In this document: in pieces, positions 10,760-21,949 of the stretch
Layout of the letters: the number at the start of each line of letters is the position of its first letter
How positions within the stretch are numbered: position 1 is the first letter of the stretch
Assembly: GCA_942159475.1 (NCBI GenBank)
Contig: OW804100.1
Coordinates: 5,968,127-6,032,126 of the forward strand
Direction of reading: 5' to 3'
Length of the DNA stretch: 64,000 nt
From: Sthenelais limicola
Lineage: Eukaryota > Annelida > Polychaeta > Phyllodocida > Sigalionidae
Notes under the pieces: model-generated
The model's database searches: none
The model's input: the letters and a program-made list of their open reading frames with translations, nothing else
What the model was told of the DNA's origin: nothing
Position numbers and translations under genes: made by a program

Positions 10760-11108
10760 ATTTGGTCATCGCTTATTTCATAAAGTATGATTATTTCAGT
10801 AACGAGTAAGAAGGTTGCTGCTTATGATTTTGACTTCCTTTTAGGTCTACTCAGTACACCTTCTTCGGGGTATGGCCTAGAATTAATATTTTAATATTTT
10901 GTGGTTGCCCGATTTCATGATATAGCCAACTAATATAAGACAACAAAAAAGAAGATAAATTCATGTGCCACCATGCAGGTATGTATACAGAGCACACTAT
11001 CACAGTATGATTATTTACAGCATTGATATTAGATATTGCATTGATATTATAGTACATATCACTTACTAGGCATAGACATTTCAATTATGCAGTGAACAGT
11101 CGGGTTCA

Positions 11109-12718
11109 AAATAATATAACACAGGTTCTCACATACCCATGTAATATAACACAGGTTATTCTCACACACCCGTGTAATATAACACAGGTTATTCTCACAC
11201 ACCCATGTAATATAACACAGGTTCTCACACACCCATGTAATATAACACAGGTTCTCACACACCCGTGTAATATAACACAGGTTCTCACACACCCATGTAA
11301 TATAACACAGGTTCTCACACACCCGTGTAATATAACACAGGTTCTCACACACCCGTGTAATATAACACAGGTTCTCACACACCCGTGTAATATAACACAG
11401 GTTCTCACACACCCGTATAATATAACACAGGTTCTCACACACCCGTGTAATATAACACAGGTTCTCACACACCCGTGTAATATAACACAGGTTCTCACAC
11501 ACCCGTGTAATATACCACAGGTTCTCACACACCCATGTAATATAACACAGGTTCTCACACACCCATGTAATATACCACAGGTTCTCACACACCCATGTAA
11601 TATACCACAGGTTCTCACACACCCATGTAATATAACACAGGTTCTCACACACCCATGTAATATACCACAGGTTCTCACACACCCATGTAATATACCACAG
11701 GTTCTCACACACCCGTGTAATATAACACAGGTTCTCACACACCCATGTAATATACCACAGGTTCTCACACACCCATGTAATATACCACAGGTTCTCACAC
11801 ACCCGTGTAATATAACACAGGTTATTCTCACACACCCGTGTAATATACCACAGGTTCTCACACACCCATGTAATATAACACAGGTTCTCACACACCCGTG
11901 TAATATAACACAGGTTCTCACACACCCGTGTAATATACCACAGGTTCTCACACACCCGTGTAATATAACACAGGTTCTCACACACCCATGTAATATAACA
12001 CAGGTTCTCACACACCCATGTAATATAACACAGGTTCTCACACACCCGTGTAATATAACACAGGTTCTCACACACCCGTGTAATATAACACAGGTTCTCA
12101 CACACCAATGTAATATAACACAGGTTCTCACACACCCGTGTAATATAACACAGGTTCTCACACACCCGTGTAATATAACACAGGTTCTCACACACCCGTG
12201 TAATATAACACAGGTTCTCACACACCCGTGTAATATAACACAGGTTATCACACACCCATGTAATATAACACAGGTTCTCACACACCCATGTAATATAACA
12301 CAGGTTATTCTCACACACCCATGTAATATACCACAGGTTCTCACACACCCGTGTAATATAACACAGGTTCTCACACACCCGTGTAATATAACACAGGTTC
12401 TCACACACCCATGTAATATAACACAGGTTCTCACACACCCGTGTAATATAACACAGGTTATTCTCACACACCCATGTAATATAACACAGGTTCTCACACA
12501 CCCATGTAATATAACACAGGTTCTCACACACCCATGTAATATAACACAGGTTCTCACACACCCGTGTAATATAACACAGGTTCTCACACACCCATGTAAT
12601 ATACCACAGGTTCTCACACACCCATGTAATATAACACAGGTTATTGTAATATAACACAGGTTCTCACACACCCATGTAATATAACACAGGTTCTCACACA
12701 CCCATGTAATATAACACA
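11109..12718. repeat. 30-bp minisatellite, about 53 copies
   Basis: Unit GTTCTCACACACCCATGTAA followed by TATAACACAG. Most units differ only by CCCATG or CCCGTG and by ATAACA or ATACCA. Seven or so units are 33 bp because of an extra ATT (GTTATTCTCAC). Since 30 and 33 are multiples of three, the array stays open on both strands for over 500 codons. The resulting ten-residue peptides (THPCNITQVL, NLCYITWVCE) are repeat translations, not evidence for a protein. The 10760-11108 gap before it shows nothing. Confidence 0.97.
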
Positions 12719-12938
12719 TGCATACATGCATTGCCTGACCTGTTTCCTATAATCAGGTTTAATTATTTTATATGAGCGCACACAGCTGTGACTTTCTGTC
12801 ATTCTCTATTTATCTGTGTTCATATATCAACATTATGATTCAGGCCATCGTGACACCTCCCCCTATACCTTCCACTAGCTCCGTCTCAACTGCACTTACG
12901 TATGAATGGTCTGTACATGTAGGTCCATGCTTTGTGGA

Positions 12939-13014
12939 TGAGATCGTCAGAAAATGTACAATTCACCTTCACCAATCTTCTCAAATAACCCAAATTTTAG
13001 ACGAAAATAAAGTT
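12939..13014 (+). mobile_element. MITE family A fragment
   Basis: Only the left third is present: GAGATCGTCAGAAAATGTAC, the CTTCACCAATCTTCTCAAAT block, then CGAAAATAAAGTT. It stops abruptly and is followed by unrelated sequence. Confidence 0.85.
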
Positions 13015-13247
13015 ACATAATAGATGAAACAATAATATAAATTTGGTAAACAAAAATTACAAAAATACGAAGACAACCAACAAGCGCTTGAGCAACTATT
13101 AATTACTCAGGGAGATTCTGGCTTAGGTTGCGTGCCGAACTACTTTCATTAAACTATACGTGGGTGAACAATTAAGATTAAACCGCAAGCGATAACACAT
13201 CCTGAGATCAAATGTATTTATTACAAATAATCACAGCACGTGTTTAT

Positions 13248-13480
13248 GGGTCAGATTTTCATAAAATGTACAATTCACCTTCACCAATCTTCTCAAATTA
13301 TCCAAATTTCAGACAAAAATAAAGTTCAAAATACAGTTCAACCTAACCAAACAGATTGCTAGAATCAATGCAATGCCGAATATACTCGACTTAATACCTA
13401 GCTAGTATTGACCAAATTGCAGACTCATTTAGCAGAATTTACTAAATGTGTACAGCTGCCATTTTCTGAAAATGTGACCC
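13248..13480 (+). mobile_element. MITE family A, subtype A2
   Basis: Starts GGGTCAGATTTTCAT and ends CTGAAAATGTGACCC. It carries a small TAATACCTAGC duplication in the core, and about nine bases are lost before the right terminus. Confidence 0.87.
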
Positions 13481-13999
13481 TTATGAACGTAGATATAAAT
13501 TGGCATGAGTACCAGTGTGAAAGGCGTTATCTTGATACTGTTTAGAAAACGCGATTGGACCTCAAATGTTTTAACTCTATTTTCAAAAACCTGGAAGCGT
13601 TTAGCATACATCCTCTCCCTTCTGGTCATTAACCAATTACAAAATGTCAAATACTGTCAGAGATAAATATGATATACATTTGCTAATGCGCGAAATTGGA
13701 ATTAGTTTGGATGCCAGAATATAGTGCTGATGGAATGCCTTTTTTATTCTATGGTATGTAAGGTATGTGCACCGCGTGGTAAGCTTTTGGCATGGAATCT
13801 GTCCTGATGTGTTATACATAAAAGATAATAATTCTAGTAGTATGTGGGCGTATGGCATTATACTGAAAGGTATACACTAGTACATACATAGTTATAATTA
13901 ATTGCCTTTTAACTTATGAGGTACAAATTAAATGACATACAGTCAAAGCGATGGTACCTTTCATTCGTATCAACTCCAATATAAAACATAATGACATAT
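13481..13999. other. Stretch without recognisable gene
   Basis: Two 73-codon minus-strand frames (13429-13650 and 13637-13858) have no recognisable domain. The first overlaps the MITE. Confidence 0.5.
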
Positions 14000-14216
14000 G
14001 GGTCTAGTCTTCGGAAGTGTACAATTCGCCTTCACCAATCCTCTCAAATAACCCAAATGTAAGGCAAAAATCAGGTTCAAAATACAGTTCAATATAACCA
14101 GACAGATTTATTGAACGAATACAATGAAGAATAGACTCAGATATACTCAGTAATACTCATTTTTCACTCTAATTTAGCAGAATCTGAGACATGTGCATTT
14201 TCTGAAAATCTGACCC
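14000..14216 (+). mobile_element. MITE family A, subtype A3
   Basis: A3 core (ACCAGACAGATTTATTGAAC). The left end is worn to GGGTCTAGTCTTCGG. About 15 bases are missing between GAGACATGTG and CATTTTCTG near the right end. Confidence 0.83.
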
Positions 14217-14351
14217 ATATTTAGTTATAGATCTTGCAGCAATGTGAAGTATATACATCTAGAATCATTTCGGTGAAATTCCTAGTGAATCGACATTAAT
14301 CTTACTGGGATGATTTAGTGTCAAATGTTATACTTAGTGACATATGTATGT

Positions 14352-14586
14352 GGGTCAGATTTTCAGAAAATGTACAACTGGCCTTCACCAATCGTCCCAA
14401 ATAAATCACAATTAAGACAAGATCAGCTTCAGGATGGCAGTTTAACCTAACAGAACTGATATTTTAAATCAATGCGACACCAAATATACTCAGATATACC
14501 CGGTATTTATGCTTTTTTCAGTCTAATTTAGCAGAATTTCCCAAATAAGTAGAGCTGCCAATTGTACATATTCTGAAAATCTGACC
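14352..14586 (+). mobile_element. MITE family A, subtype A1
   Basis: Starts GGGTCAGATTTTCAG and ends TTCTGAAAATCTGACCG. The core is of A1 type with several substitutions (GCTTCAGGATGGCAG). Confidence 0.87.
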
Positions 14587-14971
14587 GATGTATGGCATTC
14601 CTGCAGTGCTCAAGGCCTTGGCCATTTTAGTGGATCTGTTTTGACTCCGAGCCCCACCATGTAGAATACGATAAGAGATAACAGCCTCTCCATACTAAGC
14701 CCCTTATAGATAGATATGCGCTTATCAGGAGATAAGTTTAGATACGCAACAAATATTTACGCCAGGCTAAGATAGGAAAGGTTAAAGTTTTTAGTCGATC
14801 AGTGAAGTGTTTCATGAGGGTACATTCAAGGACTCGCTATGTTTCAAACTCACATTTTAGTGACTTCATTTATCGAAGATATTTTGGTTGCATTCGAGCC
14901 CATATCGATTTTTTATTGCGCTTTATATGCCAACTCGCGAAAGGTTATTTGTAAAATATGACAGCCTACCT
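14587..14971. other. Stretch without recognisable gene
   Basis: Mixed-composition sequence with no repeat relative elsewhere in the window that I could see and no open frame of interest. Confidence 0.45.
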
Positions 14972-15206
14972 GGGTCAGATCTTCAGAAAATGTACAATTG
15001 GTAGCTCTACACATTATGTAAATTCTGCTACATTAGGCTGCAATTTGGTCAATACTAGGTAAATTCGAGTATATTTGGCATTGCATTGATTCTAGCAATC
15101 TGTTTGGTTAGGTTGAACTGTATTTTGAACTTTAATTCCGGCTGAAATTTGGGTTATTTGAGAGAATTGGTGAAGGTGAATTGTACGTTTTTTTTTAAAT
15201 TTGACC
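14972..15206 (-). mobile_element. MITE family A, subtype A2
   Basis: The left end is intact (GGGTCAGATCTTCAG). The right end has a T run in place of part of the terminus (GTACGTTTTTTTTTAAATTT), then GACC. Confidence 0.87.
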
Positions 15207-15657
15207 AACCTATTCCATATAGATACAAAGTATCACAATAAACCGCATGTAAATCAATGAACCCACTCTTTCCACTGCACTTTAATATGGAGAATACGAC
15301 ATTCTTCCAACAAATGCAAAATAATGCAAGTAGCGACATGCTATAGAATAAAGAATGCCACTCAAGATGTGAGATTCTGGAATCAATTATAAAATCCCAG
15401 TCAATGCCTGAGCAAACATTGCTATCACATTAGAGAAGAATTCAGAAGCTTATCGGCGCATTGTTGAACTGATGGTCACGATACCAAATGTGATTGTTTG
15501 GTGGCGTGAAATATAATTAATGATATTTTATTATCTCCTTCAGTGGTGAATGTCACTACATAAATGTACAAGGGCAAGAGAACCTGTATCTAAAATATAA
15601 ATTTAAGGCAATTCACTTGATGAAGCAAGAAATAAAAATGGCAAAGTTTATAGATAC
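15207..15657. other. Stretch without recognisable gene
   Basis: AT-rich, with no repeat or coding signal identified. Confidence 0.45.
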
Positions 15658-15859
15658 AGTCCAGGTCCAAACCCTCAGATCAGATAAGAATGGTATGTCA
15701 GTGATTGGACGCCTACTTCACTAATAGATTTCCTGGCCTAGGACTAGGCGTTGTAATGGGATTTTGCGGCCTTAATGGAATTATAACGGCACTTTGCGGT
15801 TTGAGGCTAGAGTCTTTTCCTCCGTTTGAAGGGACTCTCTCATCTTTAGGCCTAGACTG
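15658..15859 (+). mobile_element. MITE family B, copy 4
   Basis: Preceded by TA. The ends are CAGTCCAGGTCCAAA and CTTTAGGCCTAGACTG. A small internal deletion removes part of the GGGAATATAATGGCATT block. Confidence 0.87.
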
Positions 15860-15996
15860 AATACACAATAATTGATTTGTAACAATGCTGGAACAAATTT
15901 CACATTATAAGAAGTCATTGTTCAAACCGTTTATATAGTACTACGCAAACCCGGGTACGAAGATCAATCAATCTTTCTCCTAGAAACTGTATATGG

Positions 15997-16475
15997 GATG
16001 TGTTACAGGGAAATGAGTCACCAATAATGGAATTTGAGATATTCTCATAGTTTAAAAGATCAACTCAAGCTGATTCTAATGATGGTAAACATTAGGTCAG
16101 CTAATAAGTATTTCTATATTTTAAGTTTGGTTTTATTTCATTTTTGAAAGAAAAGTTTGCAATATTTCTGTTTTGACAAAGTATACTAGTAAAGTATAGT
16201 AGTTTAATGAGAGGTTTAATGAGTTTAATGAGAGGTTTCAAGGAAAATTCATCTCAACATTTTATCTTTCAAATAGAGTGATGCCCACAGGATGAGCTTA
16301 GAAATCCATAGTTATATTTAATACACTGCCTTAGAATTTGGTACATGTATTCATGTAACAAACGGTGTTAAGCACCCCACAGATAAGAACATTCGTTTAA
16401 ATACATCTTGTGTATAAAACACTTAGAAAAATATCAATTTTGCGACTTATGACTCATTTTCCTGTGACACATCAC
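15997..16475 (-). mobile_element. Long-TIR element H, copy 2
   Basis: Inverted relative of 10363-10759. The right end, CTGTGACACATCAC, pairs with the left end, GATGTGTTACAGGGAAATGA. A segment at about 16210-16270 (GAGAGGTTTCAAGGAAAATT onward) recurs in both G duplicates at 18650 and 19732. Copy 2 is therefore longer than copy 1 and may be closer to the parent, or it may have acquired that segment. Confidence 0.65.
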
Positions 16476-16719
16476 ATATGGGTCCAGTTCTCATGGATTC
16501 CTAGGGTGCGAGCGAACAACCACGTGATACAATCGATGAAACCATTTAAAATTACCCCCATTGCAGGAGAGCGTGGGATATCTGTAGAGGGACCGGGGCG
16601 GAATGGTATATATGCACAGGTGGCGTATCCACACAGTCAATCACCGCCGCCCAATAATACTAACTGTAGATAAAGACAGAAGCCAGATTCATCTTTGGTG
16701 TAAACACCTTGCATATAAT

Positions 16720-16954
16720 GGGTCGAGTTATCAGCGAATGTACAATTCACCTTCACCAATCTTCTCAAATAGTCCAAATTTCAGACGAAAATAAAGTTTA
16801 AAATACAGTTTAAGATAACCAAACAGGTTGCTAGAATCAATGCAATGCCGGATATACTCAAATTTACCTAGTATTGACCAAGTTTCAGTCAAATTTAGAA
16901 GAATTTAATAAATGTGTACTGCTGCTAATTGTACATTTTCTGAAAATCTGACCT
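16720..16954 (+). mobile_element. MITE family A, subtype A2
   Basis: The left end GGGTCGAGTTATCAG is diverged, while the right end CTGAAAATCTGACC is kept. A2 core. Confidence 0.86.
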
Positions 16955-17004
16955 ATATATACCGGTGTCATAATGGCACCAGCAAGAACTGATGCCTTCT
17001 ACTC

Positions 17005-18203
17005 TCACACTCTAGATTCAAACCCTCATGTCACACTCTAGATTCAAACCCTCATGTCACACTCTAGGCCCAAACCCTCAGATCACACTCTAGGTCCAAA
17101 CCCTCACATCACACTCTAGGACCAAACCCTCACATCACACTCTAGGTCCAAACCCTCACATCACACTCTAGGCCCAAACCCTCAGATCACACTCTAGGTC
17201 CAAACCCTCACATCACACTCTAGGCCCAAACCCTCAGATCACACTCTAGGTCCAAACCCTCACATCACACTCTAGGTCCAAACCCTCACATCACACTCTA
17301 GGTCCAAACCCTCACATCACACTCTAGGTCCAAACCCTCACATCACACTCTAGGCCCAAACCCTCACATCACACTCTAGGTCCAAACCCTCAGATCACAC
17401 TCTAGGCCCAAACCCTCACATCACACTCTAGGTCCAAACCCTCACATCACACTCTAGGTCCAAACCCTCAGATCACACTCTAGGTCCAAACCCTCACATC
17501 ACACTCTAGGTCCAAACCCTCAGATCACACTCTAGGTCCAAACCCTCAGATCACACTCCAGGTCCAAACCCTCAGATCACACTCCAGGTCCAAACCCTCA
17601 GATCACACTCTAGATCCAAACCCTCACATCACACTCTAGGTCCAAACCCTCGGATCACACTCTAGATCCAAACCCTCACATCACACTCTAGATCCAAACC
17701 CTCACATCACACTCTAGGTCCAAACCCTCACATCACACTCTAGGTCCAAACCCTCACATCACACTCTAGGTCCAAACCCTCACATCACACTCTAGGTCCA
17801 AACCCTCACATCACACTCTAGGTCCAAACCCTCAGATCACACTCTAGGTCCAAACCCTCAGATCACACTCTAGGTCCAGACCCTCAGATCACACTCTAGG
17901 TCCAAACCCTCACATCACACTGTAGGTCCAAACCCTCAGATCACACTCTAGGTCCAAACCCTCACATCACACTCTAGGTCCAAACCCTCACATCACACTC
18001 TAGGTCCAAACCCTCACATCACACTCTAGGTCCAAACCCTCACATCACACTCTAGGTCCAAACCCTCACATCACACTCTAGGTCCAAACCCTCAGATCAC
18101 ACTCTAGGTCCAAACCCTCAGATCACACTCTAGGTCCAAACCCTCAGATCACACTCCAGGTCCAAACCCTCAGATCACACCCTAGGTCCAAACCCTCAGA
18201 TCA
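17005..18203. repeat. 26-bp minisatellite derived from MITE B terminus
   Basis: About 46 units reading CACTCTAGGTCCAAACCCTC plus AGATCA or ACATCA. This is the first roughly 26 bases of family B, and the array runs directly into a full B element at 18204, in the same orientation and phase. Subtypes (GGCCC, GATCC, ACATCA versus AGATCA) form runs. The first units carry ATTCAAACCCTCATG. Confidence 0.95.
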
Positions 18204-18407
18204 CACTCTAGGTCCAAACCCTCAGATCAGATAAGAATGGTATGTCAGCCTACTTCGCTAATCGGTTTTCTGGCCTATCACTCAGCATTTTAATGGGAAT
18301 ATAAGGACATTTTGTGGTCTTAATGGAATCATAATGGCACTTTGTGGTTTCAGGCGGGATACTTTCCCTTTGTTTGAAGGGATTTTCTCATCTTTGGGCC
18401 TAGACTG
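18204..18407 (+). mobile_element. MITE family B, copy 5, at the array edge
   Basis: Complete B element ending TTTGGGCCTAGACTG. Its left terminus is simultaneously the last unit of the 26-bp array. It also forms the first part of a tandem B+G duplication with 19284-20003. Confidence 0.9.
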
Positions 18408-18910
18408 CTCAGTGCAAAAGGGTTTGTGTAAAGCAACGTGGTGAAACTAATGTCTTAATTACTCCAGAGTTTGTAAGGGAAAAAATTAATTAAGGATTAT
18501 AATGATAGTTATATATTATCCAGCAAGCATGCAATATGCACACTCATGTACATCGGTATGTTCTCGTTTATTAATCATACTTTATTAAATAGAGTTTGGC
18601 ACACTTTATGAACTTTGTGAATATGAAATCGTGACAGAATTAAGATGAGTTTAATGAGAGGTTTCAAGGAAAATTCATCTCAACATTTTATCTTTCAAAT
18701 AGAGTGATGCCACCAATGTTACCATTCCATACACCACAGCAGAGATGGTACTTGATGAAGAGAAGAGACTGTTTGAACTATAGCCTAATTTATATAGGAA
18801 AACCATCGCCAACCATGCAAAAGTAGGAGAGGGTTAGCAAAATATAGGTTAATGATAATACATGAATAGATCCCGGCCGCAAGTTGGATTTTGGCATATG
18901 CACATATGAC
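18408..18910. repeat. Segment G, duplicate 1
   Basis: About 500 bp, starting CTCAGTGCAAAAGGGTTTGT, that recurs almost unchanged at 19480-20003. No open frame is shared by both. It is interrupted at its right end by the D element at 18911. Confidence 0.92.
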
Positions 18911-19261
18911 AATAGGGGAGTTGCATGTCTCACTGCGCATGTCTGTCACAGTGCATGCTGGGACCTGATTGAGTTAAAGTCTGACATACAAATATTTGAC
19001 AACATTTTTATCAAAAATTGCAAAAATGTTTTCACCAATACCATAGCTTGTATAAATGATCTGTAAAAACCAAATGCATGATGTGAAAGATGGGGACTTG
19101 TGTTATGGAAGCATGTATAATACATGGATATTGACATTAGAGCATCGATAAATAGTCCATGCTGAACATGACATGTTTTCCTTAGATTTTATACTGTACC
19201 ATTACTCCCATAATTCCATGTGAATCAAGATTCAAAATGGTGGCTATGCAACTCCCCTATT
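18911..19261 (+). mobile_element. MITE family D, copy 2, with empty site in paralog
   Basis: 351 bp from AATAGGGGAGTTGCATG to GCAACTCCCCTATT. The duplicate locus near 19990 reads GTCAATTCTGGACATTCACC where this one reads GACAAT, then the element, then ATTCTGGACATTCACC. This defines the inserted sequence and suggests a 2-bp AT duplication. Confidence 0.9.
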
Positions 19262-19283
19262 CTGGACATTCACCACATTGACA

Positions 19284-19479
19284 CACTCTAGGTCAAAACC
19301 CTCAGATCAGTGGTATGTCAGCTTAATTCACTAATCGGTTCCCTGGCCTAGAACCCAGCGCTTTAATGGGAATATAACAAAATTTGCAGTCTTAATGGAA
19401 TCATAATAGTACTTTGCAGTTTCAGGCGGGATACTTTCCCTTTGTTTGAAGGGATTCTCTCAGCTTTGGGCCTAGACTG
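19284..19479 (+). mobile_element. MITE family B, copy 6
   Basis: Second B of the tandem B+G duplication. It shares with copy 5 the derived core CAGGCGGGATACTTTCCC. It lacks the AGATAAGAA segment after GATCAG and has a single terminal unit rather than an array. Confidence 0.9.
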
Positions 19480-20003
19480 CTCAGTGCAAAAGGGTTTGTG
19501 TAAAGCAACGTGGTGAAACTAATGTCTTAATTACTCCAGAGTTTGTCAGGGAAAAAGTTTAATTAAGGATTATAATGATAGTTATATATTATCCAGCAAG
19601 CATGCAATATGCACACTCATGTACATCAGTATCATCATCTTGTGTATTAATCATACTTTATTAAATAGAGTTTGGCACACTTTATGAACTTTGTGAATAT
19701 GAAAGCATGACAGAATTAAGATGAGTTTAATGAGAAGTTTCAAGGAAAATTCATCTCAACATTTTATCTTTCAAATAGAGTGATGCCACCAATGTTACCA
19801 TTCCATACACCACAGCAGAGATGGTACTTGATAAAGAGAAGAGACTGTTTGAAGTAGAGCCTAATTTATATAGGAAAACCATCGCCAACCATGCAAAAGT
19901 AGGAGAGGGTTAGCAAAATATAGGTTAATGATAATACATGAATAGATCCCGGCCGCAAGTTGGATTTTGGTGTATGCAGAAATGATGTCAATTCTGGACA
20001 TTC
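19480..20003. repeat. Segment G, duplicate 2
   Basis: Matches 18408-18910 nearly base for base and continues through GATGTCAATTCTGGACATTC, the uninterrupted form of the D insertion site. A part of it (GAGAAGTTTCAAGGAAAATT) is also shared with element H copy 2. Confidence 0.92.
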
Positions 20004-20392
20004 ACCGCATTAATTGACAGGGAGGGAATGAACGTAAAAGTCTGCTTTTATAAACCTTATCTGAGAAAACATTCTTAATATTCTCGGCACAACAAGGTTT
20101 TCTATAGGTAAAATCTATTTGGAATTCATGTTGATGACATATAATGTGCATTATTTATTATATAGTTAGGCATATAATGCATTCATGTAAATACAGCACA
20201 ATAATACTATACATTATATATTGGGTATATGTATGGATACATATTATGTGGCATGGATATATACATCTCTGATGCATACATATATAATGCGTCCCAATGA
20301 TGAATATCTCTTTGAAAAACTACAGACATGTAAATGTATGTGTCTGGCTGGGTGATAGCATCATCCAACATCGACCTTGCATATACTCCATA

Positions 20393-20508
20393 CTTGCAGA
20401 TCGTTTTTATATCTCCTAAGGAGGAACTGCACATACATTTATTTGCGAGAGTCTAATTAATGCACCGTGGAACGTAGGCAATTTTGCCTGGTCTGAATCA
20501 TGGATGTG
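20393..20508 (+). repeat. Direct repeat left of a MITE A
   Basis: About 115 bp starting CTTGCAGATCGTTTTTATAT. A copy with a few substitutions and small indels lies at 20783-20892, on the other side of the family A element at 20545. Confidence 0.92.
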
Positions 20509-20544
20509 CAGTATACTCTATACATGCAATACATATGTATACAT

Positions 20545-20779
20545 GGGTAAGATTTTCAGAAAATGTACAATTCACCTTCCCCAGTCCTCTCAAATAACCC
20601 AAACTTCAGACGAAAATAAAGTTCAAAATACAGTTCAAGCTAACCAAACAGATTGCTAGAATCAATGCAATGCCAAATATACTAGATTTTACCTAGTATT
20701 GAACAAATTGCAGCCTAATTTAACAGAATTTACTAAATGTCCACAGCTGCCTATAGTACATTTTCTTAAAATCTGACTC
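20545..20779 (+). mobile_element. MITE family A, subtype A2
   Basis: Starts GGGTAAGATTTTCAG and ends TTCTTAAAATCTGACTC. It lies between two direct repeats, 36 bp after the first and 3 bp before the second. Confidence 0.88.
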
Positions 20780-20782
20780 ACT

Positions 20783-20892
20783 TGCAGATCGTTTTTATAT
20801 CTCCTAAGGAACTGCACATAAATGTATTTGCGAGAGACTAATTAATGCAGCACCATGGAACGTAGGCAATTCTGCCTGGTCTGAATCATGGA
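20783..20892 (+). repeat. Direct repeat right of a MITE A
   Basis: Second copy of 20393-20508. It lacks GAG in CTAAGGAGGAACTG and has an inserted CAC in GCAGCACCATGG. Confidence 0.92.
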
Positions 20893-21061
20893 AGTATTTA
20901 TAAGCATATCAAGGTCGAGCTTAGGTGACACGTCAACTATGTAGTCGTGAGGGGGAAGAAGGAAACTGGGTGAATCTCTGTCATTCATGTTCACCAGGAG
21001 GAGAGTCGAACATGTATAAGACTCAACACCTTTACATGGGAACAATATATTGTACAAAAGC

Positions 21062-21125
21062 ATACAATATAAACGTACATAAGACATACATCTATACATG
21101 TACTTAATCACGTGAACATGATGTA
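21062..21125 (+). repeat. Direct repeat left of a MITE B
   Basis: About 62 bp beginning CATACAATATAAACGTACAT and running to the base before the B terminus. A diverged copy follows the element at 21339-21402. Confidence 0.85.
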
Positions 21126-21339
21126 CACTCTAGGTCCAAACTCTCAGATCAGATAAGAATTGTATGTCAGTGGTTGGACGTCTACTTCGCTAATCGGCTT
21201 TCTCGCCTATGACTCGGCGTTTTAATGGGAATATAATGACATGTTGCGGTCTTAATTAAATTATAATGTCACTTTGCGGTTTGAGGCGAGAGGCTTTCCC
21301 TTCGTTTGAAGGGACTCTCTCATGTTTGGGCCTAGACTG
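21126..21339 (+). mobile_element. MITE family B, copy 7
   Basis: Preceded by TA. The ends are CACTCTAGGTCCAAA and TTTGGGCCTAGACTG. It sits exactly between two imperfect direct repeats of about 60 bp. Confidence 0.9.
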
Positions 21340-21402
21340 CATACAATATAAAGGTATATGAGACATAGATGTACATGTACTTAATCACATGGACATGGAT
21401 AC
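21339..21402 (+). repeat. Direct repeat right of a MITE B
   Basis: Reads GCATACAATATAAAGGTATA and on through TGTACTTAATCACATGGACA, matching 21062-21125 with scattered substitutions. Confidence 0.83.
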
Positions 21403-21746
21403 ATGTAGTACTGATGTTTGGGTTCAATCATGTCATCATTGCCTCCATGGTATCCATATGGCTCTCACCAGGTGCTGACATACATGTGCTCTTCTTGAGC
21501 TTTTAGAAGCTTTTCTTTTTAGGATATTCTTAAGAATATAAGCTAAATATACCTCAAAGGTCTCTTAAAACTCAAACTCTCTGAACCACCGTTTAGCCCT
21601 AAACAGTACGGATTCAAAGCGCACCCAAAAATAGCCATTCACGGCAAAGATATTAAACTATGGACCGAAATCCCAAAGTAAAACGACATTTATAATTGTC
21701 ACTTTGATTAACTCCAATCGATGATGATGGCCACATAGGCATGGTA

Positions 21747-21949
21747 CAGTCTAGGTCCAAGCCCTCAGATCAGATACGAATGGTATGTCAGCCTACATCA
21801 CTAATCGGTTTCCTGGCCTAGGACTCGGCGTTTTAATGGGAATATAACGACATTTTGCGGTCTTAATGGAATTTACTGGCACTTTGCGGTTTCAGGCGAG
21901 AGGCTTTCCCTTCGATTGAAGGGATTCTCTCAACTTTGGGCCTAGAGTG
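21747..21949 (+). mobile_element. MITE family B, copy 8
   Basis: Preceded by TA, with ends CAGTCTAGGTCCAAG and CTTTGGGCCTAGAGTG. This copy shows the CAGT-type end typical of Tc1/mariner relatives. The 21403-21746 gap is unassigned. Confidence 0.88.

Noticed and set aside
1..12718. Similarity of GGGTTCTCATACACAC at 100 to the 30-bp unit at 11.1 kb
   Set aside because: Too short and too diverged to claim common origin.
11059..12731. Three open frames of 520-541 codons with ten-residue repeats
   Set aside because: They are translations of the 30-bp minisatellite, open on both strands only because the unit length is a multiple of three.
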